Assembly (NCBI GenBank): GCA_041394885.1
Contig: JAWKHI010000032.1
Location: 1-64,000 of the forward strand
DNA length: 64,000 nt
Direction: 5' to 3'
Source: DSOI01 sp041394885
GTDB taxonomy: Bacteria > Acidobacteriota > Terriglobia > Bryobacterales > Bryobacteraceae
Part shown: positions 7,367 to 15,451 of the stretch, piece by piece
Position numbering within the stretch: the first letter of the stretch is position 1
Layout of the letters: the number at the start of each line of letters is the position of its first letter
Position numbers and translations under genes: made by a program
The notes under the pieces: model-generated
Told to the model about the DNA's origin: nothing
The model's database searches: none
The model's input: only the letters and a program-made list of their open reading frames with translations

Positions 7367-10300
7367 ATGCGACTTGTCGCCGCTCTTCTCGTATTCCTGT
7401 GCGCCGCCGGCTCCGCCCGCGCTCAGGTGCTCAAGGCTCAGATCCTCGGCTCCGTCTCCGATAGCAGCAACGCCGTCATCGCCGGCGCATCCATCACCCT
7501 CGTCGAGACCGGAACCAACTTCAAGCGCGAAGCGCAATCCAACGAAAGCGGGAACTACGTCTTCGTCAACCTCGACCCCGGTACCTACCAGGTCGAAGCT
7601 TCCATGACCGGATTCAATCGCGCTGTCCGGACAGATATTGACCTCCGCCCCAACACCACCATTCGCGTCAACTTCGAACTCACCCCCGGCGTTGTCAGTG
7701 AAGTCGTCAACGTCAGCGCCGCCAACGCGCCCCTTCTTCAGACCGACCGCGCCGACACCGGCGGCAAGATCGAACAGCGCCAACTTCAGCAAATGCCTCT
7801 TCTGTTCAATCGCAACTACCAGGGGCTCATGCTGCTCATCCCCGGCGTCGGCCGTCCCTTCCGTCCCCACTCGGTCTTCTACAATTCGCAGGATTCGCTC
7901 TCGGTCCGCGTCAACGGCCAGGGCCGGCAGTTCAATAATTTCCAGATCGAAGGCATCGAGAACAAAATCGACAACGGCAACCTCACCGCGCTGGTCCCTC
8001 CCGCCGAAGCTATCCAGACCGTCGACATCTCCACCTCCAACTTCGATCCCGAATTCGGCAATGCCGGCGGCGCCGTCACCAACGTCACCCTGCGTAGCGG
8101 CACCAATGACTTCCATGGCAGCCTGTTTGAGTTCCACCGCAACGAAAACGTGCAGGCCATCCAGCCCTTCGCCCGGTTCAAGGCGCCTACCGTCTACAAC
8201 CAATTCGGCGGCACCGGTGGCGGGCGCATCGTCCGCGACAAGATGTTCATTTTCGGCGACTATCAGGGCGCCCGGGACCAGCTTGGTCAGGTTAACCTCG
8301 TTACCATTCCCGGCCTCGACTTCCGCCGCGGCGATCTCTCCGGCTCCCCCACCACGATCTACGACCCCGCCACCGGCGCCGCCAACGGCAGCGGCCGCAC
8401 CCCCTTCCCCGGCAAGATCATCCCCGCCAACCGCATCTCGCCCATCGCCCAGAAGATTCTCAGCTTCGTCGACGCGCCCAATCGCGCCGTCTCCCGGGAA
8501 GGCCTCCAGAACTACGAAAAGAACACCGTTCGCGGAAAGAGCCTCAACCAGTTCGATCTCAAGTACGACTGGGTCATCTCGAGCAATGATCGCCTCACGG
8601 TGCGCTACAGCTATCAGAAGGCCTTCGTCAATGACCCCGGCCTCTACGGCCCCAATAACGGCATCTACGGCGGCCCCCACGGCGGCGGCTTCTCCGGCAC
8701 CGGCCCCGCGCGCACCCAGTCCCCCGGCATCAACTTTTCCAAGGTCATCAGCCCCACCTTCGTTTGGGAATCCCGCTTTGGCATTGTGAGAAATCGCAAT
8801 GACGCTATTAATGCCGATACCGGTCTCAAGACCTCCGAGGATATCGGCATCAGGGGTGTGAACCTGGACGATTGGACCAGCGGCCTCACCGAAATTCGCA
8901 TCAACGGCTACTCCTCGCCGATCGTCGGATTTTCCCCGTCGCTGCCCTGGGCCCGTTCGGTGACGTCGTTCGGCTTCGTCAACAATTTCTCGAAGACCTT
9001 CACCAATCACATCGTTCGCTTCGGTATGGATATCCGCCGCGAACGCAATGACCTCCTCCAGACGCAGACCTTCAATCCGCGCGGCCGATTCGAATACCAG
9101 CCCGGACAGACCTCCACCACTACAGACACCGCCCGCGGCTTCGGCAATGCCGTCGCCGCCTTTCTGCTCGACGTGCCCAATTTGGCCGGTCGCGATCTGC
9201 CTTACGTCTTTCCCGCCCGCCGCGAGCAGAACTTCAACTGGTACGTGCAGGACAAATGGCAGGTATCGCAGAAACTCACCCTCGACATGGGTCTCCGCTA
9301 CGAAATCCAACTCGGCAGCCGACCGCGCCTGCCCGGCGGTTTCTCGAACTACAACTACTTCAACAACACGCTGGAGCTGTCCGGACTCGGCGATATCCCC
9401 ATCCGCATCGCTGATCCCAACTACACCAACTTCGGTCCGCGCCTCGGGATCGCCTACCGGTTCAATGACGCCACCGTCGTCCGCGCCGGCTACGGAATCA
9501 GCTACATCCCGCGCTACACGGCGCAATTCAACTATCCGATCAATCAGAACAACGGTTATCCGGCGGCGAACGCATTCATTCCCTCCGATGTCCGCATGAG
9601 CACAGGATTCCCGGCGTTCCAGAACGTCGAGATCCCCTCGGACGGCATCATCCGCAACCCGCCGCTCAACAGCAATTTCAACAACACGCCGCGGAATCTT
9701 ACCACTGCATATGTCCAAAGCTGGAACCTCGCTCTCCAGCGCCAGCTACCCGGCAACTTCGCCCTCGACGTAGCCTATGTCGGCAACCGCGGCGTCAATA
9801 ACCAGACCAACCTCGATATCAACGCCTCGATGATTCCCGGGTCCGGTAACAACGGTCGTCCATTGTTCCAGGCCTTCCGCCGCGTGGCCACCACGAACGC
9901 CGTTATCGGCACCAACACCTGGTACCATGCCATGCAGGTGAAATTCGACCGGCGCTTCTCGGAAGGCCTCATGGTCACCACCGCCTACACCTGGTCCAAG
10001 GCACTGAATTACGGCGAAGATATCGCCGGGATCGCGATCCCCATTAGCGTCCCGCTCAACAAGGGCCGCATGAACGACAATCGCACCCATACCTTCACGC
10101 AGAGCTACATGTATCAGTTGCCCTTCGGCAAGGGTAAGAAATGGGCTAACTCCGGCGCCGCCGCTTGGGTCGCCGGCGGGTGGGAAGTTCAGGGCATCCT
10201 CAGCCTCATGACCGGCACCTGGTTTTCGCCCTCGGCCGCCGGATCCCTACTCAATGCCCCCGGCAACTCTCAGCGGCCCGATTGGATCGCCCCCATCAGC

Positions 10301-10618
10301 TACCTCGGCGGCGCGGGCCCCGGACAGAAGTTCTTCGACGTCACCGCCTTCCGCAATCCCGCCCAGAATACCCTCGGCAACACCGGCCGCAATGTTCTGG
10401 TCGGGCCCGGCATCGTCAACCTCGATGCCTCGCTGTTCCGCAACTTTGCCGTCCGCGAAGGCATGATGCTCACCTTGCGCGTGGAGAGTTTCAATTTCTC
10501 CAACACGCCGCACTTCAATAATCCCAACGGTAACTTCGCCTCGCCGCAGTTCGGCGAAATCAACGGAGCCGCCGCCGATCAGCGCCAATTCCAGTTTGGC
10601 CTGACCCTTCGCTTCTAA
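7367..10618 (+). CDS. TonB-dependent receptor with N-terminal carboxypeptidase-regulatory-like domain (paralogue A2)
   Basis: A 1083-residue outer-membrane receptor, clearly a duplicate of 3030-6290. Long blocks such as MPLLFNRNYQGL, HSVFYNSQDSLSVRVNG and the whole TGPARTQSPGINFSKV neighbourhood are shared. Most differences lie in residues about 300-380, in the 560-580 loop and near the C terminus. Seen: a signal peptide (residues 1-19, ending GSARA), the carboxypeptidase-regulatory-like domain (about 21-107), plug, and a barrel ending QFGLTLRF. AGGAGG lies 6 bp before the ATG. Nucleotide sequences differ at many third positions, so the duplication is not very recent. Ligand unknown; retention of two near-identical copies suggests different regulation or slightly different ligands. 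Confidence 0.9.
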   Translation: MRLVAALLVFLCAAGSARAQVLKAQILGSVSDSSNAVIAGASITLVETGTNFKREAQSNESGNYVFVNLDPGTYQVEASMTGFNRAVRTDIDLRPNTTIRVNFELTPGVVSEVVNVSAANAPLLQTDRADTGGKIEQRQLQQMPLLFNRNYQGLMLLIPGVGRPFRPHSVFYNSQDSLSVRVNGQGRQFNNFQIEGIENKIDNGNLTALVPPAEAIQTVDISTSNFDPEFGNAGGAVTNVTLRSGTNDFHGSLFEFHRNENVQAIQPFARFKAPTVYNQFGGTGGGRIVRDKMFIFGDYQGARDQLGQVNLVTIPGLDFRRGDLSGSPTTIYDPATGAANGSGRTPFPGKIIPANRISPIAQKILSFVDAPNRAVSREGLQNYEKNTVRGKSLNQFDLKYDWVISSNDRLTVRYSYQKAFVNDPGLYGPNNGIYGGPHGGGFSGTGPARTQSPGINFSKVISPTFVWESRFGIVRNRNDAINADTGLKTSEDIGIRGVNLDDWTSGLTEIRINGYSSPIVGFSPSLPWARSVTSFGFVNNFSKTFTNHIVRFGMDIRRERNDLLQTQTFNPRGRFEYQPGQTSTTTDTARGFGNAVAAFLLDVPNLAGRDLPYVFPARREQNFNWYVQDKWQVSQKLTLDMGLRYEIQLGSRPRLPGGFSNYNYFNNTLELSGLGDIPIRIADPNYTNFGPRLGIAYRFNDATVVRAGYGISYIPRYTAQFNYPINQNNGYPAANAFIPSDVRMSTGFPAFQNVEIPSDGIIRNPPLNSNFNNTPRNLTTAYVQSWNLALQRQLPGNFALDVAYVGNRGVNNQTNLDINASMIPGSGNNGRPLFQAFRRVATTNAVIGTNTWYHAMQVKFDRRFSEGLMVTTAYTWSKALNYGEDIAGIAIPISVPLNKGRMNDNRTHTFTQSYMYQLPFGKGKKWANSGAAAWVAGGWEVQGILSLMTGTWFSPSAAGSLLNAPGNSQRPDWIAPISYLGGAGPGQKFFDVTAFRNPAQNTLGNTGRNVLVGPGIVNLDASLFRNFAVREGMMLTLRVESFNFSNTPHFNNPNGNFASPQFGEINGAAADQRQFQFGLTLRF

Positions 10619-10634
10619 AGCGAATCGCCTCGCG

Positions 10635-12395
10635 TCATCGGACCCGCAGAAAGCGCTCCACCCCTAAGGCTCTAGGGGTGAAGCGCGCTTTGTGGATTGC
10701 TCCCTGAAAGTAGAACACCCGGTTGATCCGCACCCCCGCCGACGTGTGGCCCGGCCCATGCGGACCGAGATCCACCACGGCGGACCCCTCTAGTTTCCCG
10801 TCCACGTAGTTACGGAACTCCCGGCCGTCGTACACCGACGCCACATGGTGCCACTCGCCCAACGGGTGCAGCGCGTTCTTGTTCATCAGAGCCTTGCCGG
10901 AGCCGCCCGACTGGTTGAAGCTGTCGAGATACCACTGCTTGCCCACAACCCGGATTTCGAACAGCATCCTGTTGTTCGTATCGATCTCGGTGAGTGGATC
11001 CTGTTCGCTCAGGTGGAACCATCGCTGCTCATGCTGCCCGCCATCGGGCCGGAAAATCGCCTCTAGCGTGAACGCCCTCGCGCCCGCCAGCGGATGGTTC
11101 GCGATGAACAACGCATCGTCCACGCCATCGAACTGCACCGCCTTGCCGATCGGCGTGTCCACCACTTTCGGGTCTCCCAATACCGTCACCGCGTGCCCCC
11201 CGATCCGGTCCAGCCGGTCGAAGTTCCAAACCACCTGATCCCCAGCCGCGCGCGCCGCAGCCTCCGAGGCCGCTACCATCCGCTGCATCGGCGCGCGCGA
11301 GGCCGGCAGATACCGCAGCGCATTCTCGTAGTAGACCTTCCGCAGTACATCGTCGGGAAGCCCGATCCCCGATATCTTCCAACGCCCATGCAGTGGAGCC
11401 CCGGTTGCGGACCGGATCTGGGCCGGGTGATCGAAGTGCTCATCCAGCGTCTCGAGAAATCGCCAGTGAGGCACCCAGAATTCGTCGATGCCGCGCCGCG
11501 GGTTCCCATCGGTCCCGAACAGGATCCGGTTCTGATACTTCAGAAAGAACTCCCGCATCATCCGCGGCGCGCGACCCAGATCCTGCACCGATGCCGAGAT
11601 CTCCACGTCCGCGTTCGGATACTTGTCGAGCAGCGCCCGCACCTTGTCCATGTCGTAATAAAGCATCGCGACGTGCGCATTCACGAACCTTGTCTTCGGA
11701 TGCTTCGCATGCATGTTCTCCCGCGCCTTCTCGATTACCTCCATCGCCGGATGGCCGGTCTCGTAGTAATTGTTCGCGTTGTCGGTCCGCCACAGCCCCG
11801 CCTCGAACCGCTCGTTCTCCGGCCCGATCGGCCGGAACCGCCCATACGAATCGCTCGTGTGGATCATCACCGGTTTGTTGTGCCGGGCGCACGCCTCCCA
11901 AACCGCATCGAACCGCGCATCGTCGGCCTGAATGTAACTCCCGTCCTTGTTCTTCAACTCCAGCCCCAGCGCCTTGTTGATCTTCAGCCCCGCCGCCCCG
12001 GCTCGAAAGCAGCGTTCCAGTTCCGCCGCCGTGCGCACGGACCAGCCCGGCTCATTGATCCCCTCGAAGTCCACCCGCGCGAACTGTACGATCCGGTCCC
12101 GGAACGGCTCGCCCGTTCGCATTGCCTCGTCAAAGCTCGCGCCGAACCCCGCGTCCATGTTCGCGATCACCCCGACCCCGGTGTCGTCCATCAGGCGAAC
12201 GAGCCTCGCATAGTCGTCCCGCGTGCGCAGCGTCCGGCCGTGAAAGTGGAAGTCCACCGCCGGATAGCGCGCCCGTGTGATGTCGGTGCGTGGCAGCTTG
12301 ATCAGCGCCTTTGGCATCGCCGGAACCTCGGGGCCGCGCGATGGTGTTTGCGCCCACACCGCGGATGCGGCGAGCAGGAGAGCAGGGATTCTCAT
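10635..12395 (-). CDS. Secreted amidohydrolase (Amidohydro_2 family) fused to a LamG/concanavalin-like domain
   Basis: A 586-residue exported protein. Seen: a signal peptide (MRIPALLLAASAVWAQ), then a TIM-barrel metal-dependent hydrolase with the VDFHFHG metal motif near residue 48, MIHTSDSYG, and FGTDGNPRRG carrying the catalytic-type aspartate, followed from about residue 385 by a LamG-like jelly roll (KAVQFDGVDDALFIANHP ... FTLEAIFRPDGG ... EWHHVASVYDGREFRNYVDGK). The frame stays open upstream to 12671, but that region belongs to uvrA on the other strand and the signal peptide begins at 12395. An alternative ATG is at 12404. The LamG domain suggests carbohydrate or surface attachment. Substrate unknown. 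It diverges from uvrA. Confidence 0.8.
   Translation of the reverse strand: MRIPALLLAASAVWAQTPSRGPEVPAMPKALIKLPRTDITRARYPAVDFHFHGRTLRTRDDYARLVRLMDDTGVGVIANMDAGFGASFDEAMRTGEPFRDRIVQFARVDFEGINEPGWSVRTAAELERCFRAGAAGLKINKALGLELKNKDGSYIQADDARFDAVWEACARHNKPVMIHTSDSYGRFRPIGPENERFEAGLWRTDNANNYYETGHPAMEVIEKARENMHAKHPKTRFVNAHVAMLYYDMDKVRALLDKYPNADVEISASVQDLGRAPRMMREFFLKYQNRILFGTDGNPRRGIDEFWVPHWRFLETLDEHFDHPAQIRSATGAPLHGRWKISGIGLPDDVLRKVYYENALRYLPASRAPMQRMVAASEAAARAAGDQVVWNFDRLDRIGGHAVTVLGDPKVVDTPIGKAVQFDGVDDALFIANHPLAGARAFTLEAIFRPDGGQHEQRWFHLSEQDPLTEIDTNNRMLFEIRVVGKQWYLDSFNQSGGSGKALMNKNALHPLGEWHHVASVYDGREFRNYVDGKLEGSAVVDLGPHGPGHTSAGVRINRVFYFQGAIHKARFTPRALGVERFLRVR
10653..10686. other. Strong hairpin in the convergent 3' region
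   Basis: Arms of 14 bases (GCGCTCCACCCCTA / TAGGGGTGAAGCGC, one mismatch) with a 6-base loop lie inside the last codons of the leftward amidohydrolase gene, about 35 bp after the stop of the rightward receptor. There is no T-run on either side. It could still stabilise or end both convergent transcripts. Confidence 0.35.
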
Positions 12396-12441
12396 AGGGA
12401 GCATTCTGTCACAGCCGGTTGCTAAACTGAAGTTTCCCTCT

Positions 12442-15312
12442 GTGCCGGAATCGCCTGTATTCCCATCCCGCGCGGCTTCCTCGAAATCCGCGGCCAAGTC
12501 CGCTCGGGCCGCGAGTGTAGCCGCCAAACCGGCGGCGAACGACTCTATCGCCATCCGCGGTGCCCGCGTCCATAACCTGCAGAACCTCTCTCTCGAAATC
12601 CCGCACGAACAAATGACCGTCGTCACCGGAGTCTCCGGCTCCGGGAAGTCGTCGCTCGTGTTCGACACCATCTACGCCGAGGGACAACGCCGCTACGTCG
12701 AGTCGCTTTCCGCCTACGCCCGCCAGTTCCTGGACCGCATGGAGAAGCCCGACGTCGACGACATCGATGGCATCGCGCCCCCCATCGCCATCCGGCAGAA
12801 AAACACCACCCGCAACCCCCGCTCCACTGTCGCCACCTCCACCGAACTCTGGGATTACATGCGCCTCCTGTGGGCGCGGGCAGGACGCACCTTCTGCCCG
12901 CAATGCGGTGACCGCGTCAATCGCGACACCGTCGACGACGTCGCCGCCCAGATGCTGGCCGAGAAGTCCGGATCGCGCTGGTATGCGCTGTTTCCCATCG
13001 ACTCCGCCGCATCCACCGATGCATTGCGGGACCGGCTCCTTGACCTTCGCACCAAGGGCTTCAATCGCCTCTACCAGAATGGCCGCGTCTTCGAGTTCTC
13101 CACGCCGGAATCCCTGCTCGAACTCGACTTCGCCAAGCCCGTCCACATCCTGGTGGACCGCCTCGCCCTCGGTGGCGCCTCTGACCTTCGACAACGCATC
13201 GTCGACGCGGTTGAATTGGCCTACCGTGAGTCCGGCGAAGTCATCTTCGAAGCCGCCAATGGCGACGCACGCCTCCGCTTCAGCGAGAAGTTCGCCTGCA
13301 AGAGTTGCGATCGCGCTTTTCAGGAACCGGAGCCGAACCTGTTCAGCTTCAATTCCCCCGCTGGCGCCTGCCCGCGCTGCCAGGGCTTCGGTAATACCAT
13401 CGACTACGCCCCCGAACGCGTAATTCCAGACCCGTATCTTTCCCTCAAGGAAGGCGCCGTGCATCCCTGGTCGCGCCCCAACTACACCTGGGGACTCAAG
13501 GATTTTCTCCTCACCCACAAAGGCCGTCTCCGTCTCGATGTCCCCTACCACGGGCTCGACAAACAGGAGAAAGCCATCGTCTGGAAAGCGGTCCTCGCCT
13601 TCTTTGCGGAGGTGGAAGAAAAGAAGTACAAGGTGCAGGTGCGTGTCTTCCTCAGCCGCTATCGCGGCTACGCGCACTGTCCCGATTGCGATGGCGCCCG
13701 CCTGCGCCCGGAAGCGCTCTGGATTCGCGCCGGCGGTGAGACGATCGCCGAGACAGCTCGGAAAAACGTCGTTGAAGCCTTGGACTTCTTCGAGAGTATG
13801 GAACTATCGCGCGAGGAGGCCGCCATCGCCGGCAAGGTGCTGGTCGAGATTCGGCAGCGCCTGCGCTTCCTCAACGACGTTGGTCTCGACTACCTTACTC
13901 TTGACCGGCTCTCCGCCACGCTTTCCGGCGGCGAGGCCCAGCGCATCCAACTCGCCACCTGTCTCGGTTCCCGTCTCGTCGGCGCCACCTATGTGCTCGA
14001 CGAACCCTCCATCGGTCTCCATCCCCGCGATACCGGCCGGCTCATCCGGATTCTTCACGAATTGCGGGATCTGGGCAATACGGTCCTGGTCGTCGAACAT
14101 GACCCCGACATGATGCGCGCCGCCGACCATATCCTCGATCTTGGGCCTGGCGCCGGCGAGAACGGTGGCCGCATCGTATTCCACGGCACTCGCGCCGAGT
14201 TGTTCGATGGCTCTGCAAGCACCCTCACTGCACGCTACCTGCGCGGTGAACTCCAAACAGCGCCCCCGCGCGCCCCGCGCAAACCCAAGCCCCGCCGCAC
14301 GGTGGCGATCGAAGGATGCCGCGCCCACAATCTCAAGAACATCGACGTCGAGATCCCACTCGATATGATGGTCGCCGTCACCGGAGTCTCCGGCTCCGGT
14401 AAGTCGACGCTCGTTCATGAGGTGATCCACAAGGCGCTCGGCGGTGTCCCTTCCGCGACGTTCAGCGGAGAAGAGGAAGCTTCGAGCGAAGACACCCCGC
14501 CGCAAAACTGGCGGGCGGTGATCGGCCGGAATCTGGTGGGCGCGGTGGTGCTGGTGGATCAATCCCCCATCGGCCGCACACCGCGCTCGAACCCGGTCAC
14601 CTACATCAAGGCGTTCGACATCATTCGGGAACTGTTCGCTTCCACGCGCGACGCAGACCGCCGCGGCTACACTCCCGGCCACTTCTCGTTCAATATCCCA
14701 GGCGGACGCTGCGAAAACTGCCAGGGCGATGGTACGGTCACCGTCGAAATGCAGTTCCTCGCCGATGTCGAACTGGTGTGCGAGGAGTGTCACGGCACTC
14801 GCTACAAGCAAAGCATTCTCGAGATCCGATACCAGGGCAAGAACATTCACGAAGTGCTGGCGTTGACGGTGGCCGAAGCGATCTCGTTCTTCGCCACCGT
14901 GCCGAAGCTGGTCAACAAGCTGATGGTGTTGGCGGAGGTCGGGCTGGGATACCTGCGCCTGGGCCAGTCGGCCACGACTCTTTCCGGCGGCGAAGCCCAA
15001 CGCGTCAAGCTCGCCTCGCATCTGGCCGGGAGTGTTTCCAAGGGGACGCTCTTCATTCTCGATGAGCCCACCACCGGCCTTCACTTCGACGACATCGCCC
15101 GCCTGCTCGACGCGTTCCAACGTCTGATTGCTGCCGGCGGCAGCCTGCTCATTATCGAGCACAACCTCGAAGTGATCCGCAACGCCGATTGGATCATTGA
15201 CCTCGGCCCCGGCGGCGGCTATCGGGGCGGGGAAGTGGTGGTTACCGGGCCTCCGGCTGCGGTCGCGGCGTGCGAAGCTTCGTGGACGGGCCGGTTTCTC
15301 CGCGCGCTGTGA
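12442..15312 (+). CDS. uvrA: Excinuclease ABC subunit UvrA
   Basis: DNA-damage recognition ATPase of nucleotide excision repair; it dimerises, scans DNA and loads UvrB. Seen: two ABC modules, each with Walker A GVSGSGKS, two LSGGEAQR signatures and Walker B LDEPSIGLHP / LDEPTTGLHF; the UvrB-binding neighbourhood YVESLSAYARQFLDRMEKP; zinc-binding CXXC pairs (CKSC...CPRC; CENC...CEEC). With the GTG at 12442 the product is 956 residues, close to the family's about 940. The frame is open back to 12277, but that part overlaps the amidohydrolase start and has no family similarity. No ribosome site is obvious at 12442, so the exact start is uncertain. Only 46 bp separate it from the divergent gene. 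Confidence 0.95.
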   Translation: MPESPVFPSRAASSKSAAKSARAASVAAKPAANDSIAIRGARVHNLQNLSLEIPHEQMTVVTGVSGSGKSSLVFDTIYAEGQRRYVESLSAYARQFLDRMEKPDVDDIDGIAPPIAIRQKNTTRNPRSTVATSTELWDYMRLLWARAGRTFCPQCGDRVNRDTVDDVAAQMLAEKSGSRWYALFPIDSAASTDALRDRLLDLRTKGFNRLYQNGRVFEFSTPESLLELDFAKPVHILVDRLALGGASDLRQRIVDAVELAYRESGEVIFEAANGDARLRFSEKFACKSCDRAFQEPEPNLFSFNSPAGACPRCQGFGNTIDYAPERVIPDPYLSLKEGAVHPWSRPNYTWGLKDFLLTHKGRLRLDVPYHGLDKQEKAIVWKAVLAFFAEVEEKKYKVQVRVFLSRYRGYAHCPDCDGARLRPEALWIRAGGETIAETARKNVVEALDFFESMELSREEAAIAGKVLVEIRQRLRFLNDVGLDYLTLDRLSATLSGGEAQRIQLATCLGSRLVGATYVLDEPSIGLHPRDTGRLIRILHELRDLGNTVLVVEHDPDMMRAADHILDLGPGAGENGGRIVFHGTRAELFDGSASTLTARYLRGELQTAPPRAPRKPKPRRTVAIEGCRAHNLKNIDVEIPLDMMVAVTGVSGSGKSTLVHEVIHKALGGVPSATFSGEEEASSEDTPPQNWRAVIGRNLVGAVVLVDQSPIGRTPRSNPVTYIKAFDIIRELFASTRDADRRGYTPGHFSFNIPGGRCENCQGDGTVTVEMQFLADVELVCEECHGTRYKQSILEIRYQGKNIHEVLALTVAEAISFFATVPKLVNKLMVLAEVGLGYLRLGQSATTLSGGEAQRVKLASHLAGSVSKGTLFILDEPTTGLHFDDIARLLDAFQRLIAAGGSLLIIEHNLEVIRNADWIIDLGPGGGYRGGEVVVTGPPAAVAACEASWTGRFLRAL

Positions 15313-15451
15313 CTTCCTCCACCCACGCCCGCGGCGCGCGTCTCCGCCGTCCCACCGTTGCGGCGGCAAAAGCCCCGGCTTTGACAGGGCCGCTCAGATC
15401 CGCTGGCACGCGGCGTTCCTGACCATGAGCGGTAATGCCCGTGCGGACCTC

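Noticed and set aside
7361..9718. 785-codon open frame on the minus strand inside receptor A2
   Set aside because: Same artefact of GC-rich codon use. Its similarity to the shadow in A1 merely mirrors the duplication of the sense genes.
12277..12441. N-terminal extension of the uvrA frame
   Set aside because: It overlaps the signal-peptide region of the divergent amidohydrolase gene and has no UvrA-like sequence; the 956-residue product from 12442 matches the family length.
12396..12441. LexA/SOS box before uvrA
   Set aside because: The 46-bp divergent gap contains no CTGT-N8-ACAG or GAAC-N4-GTTC type palindrome.
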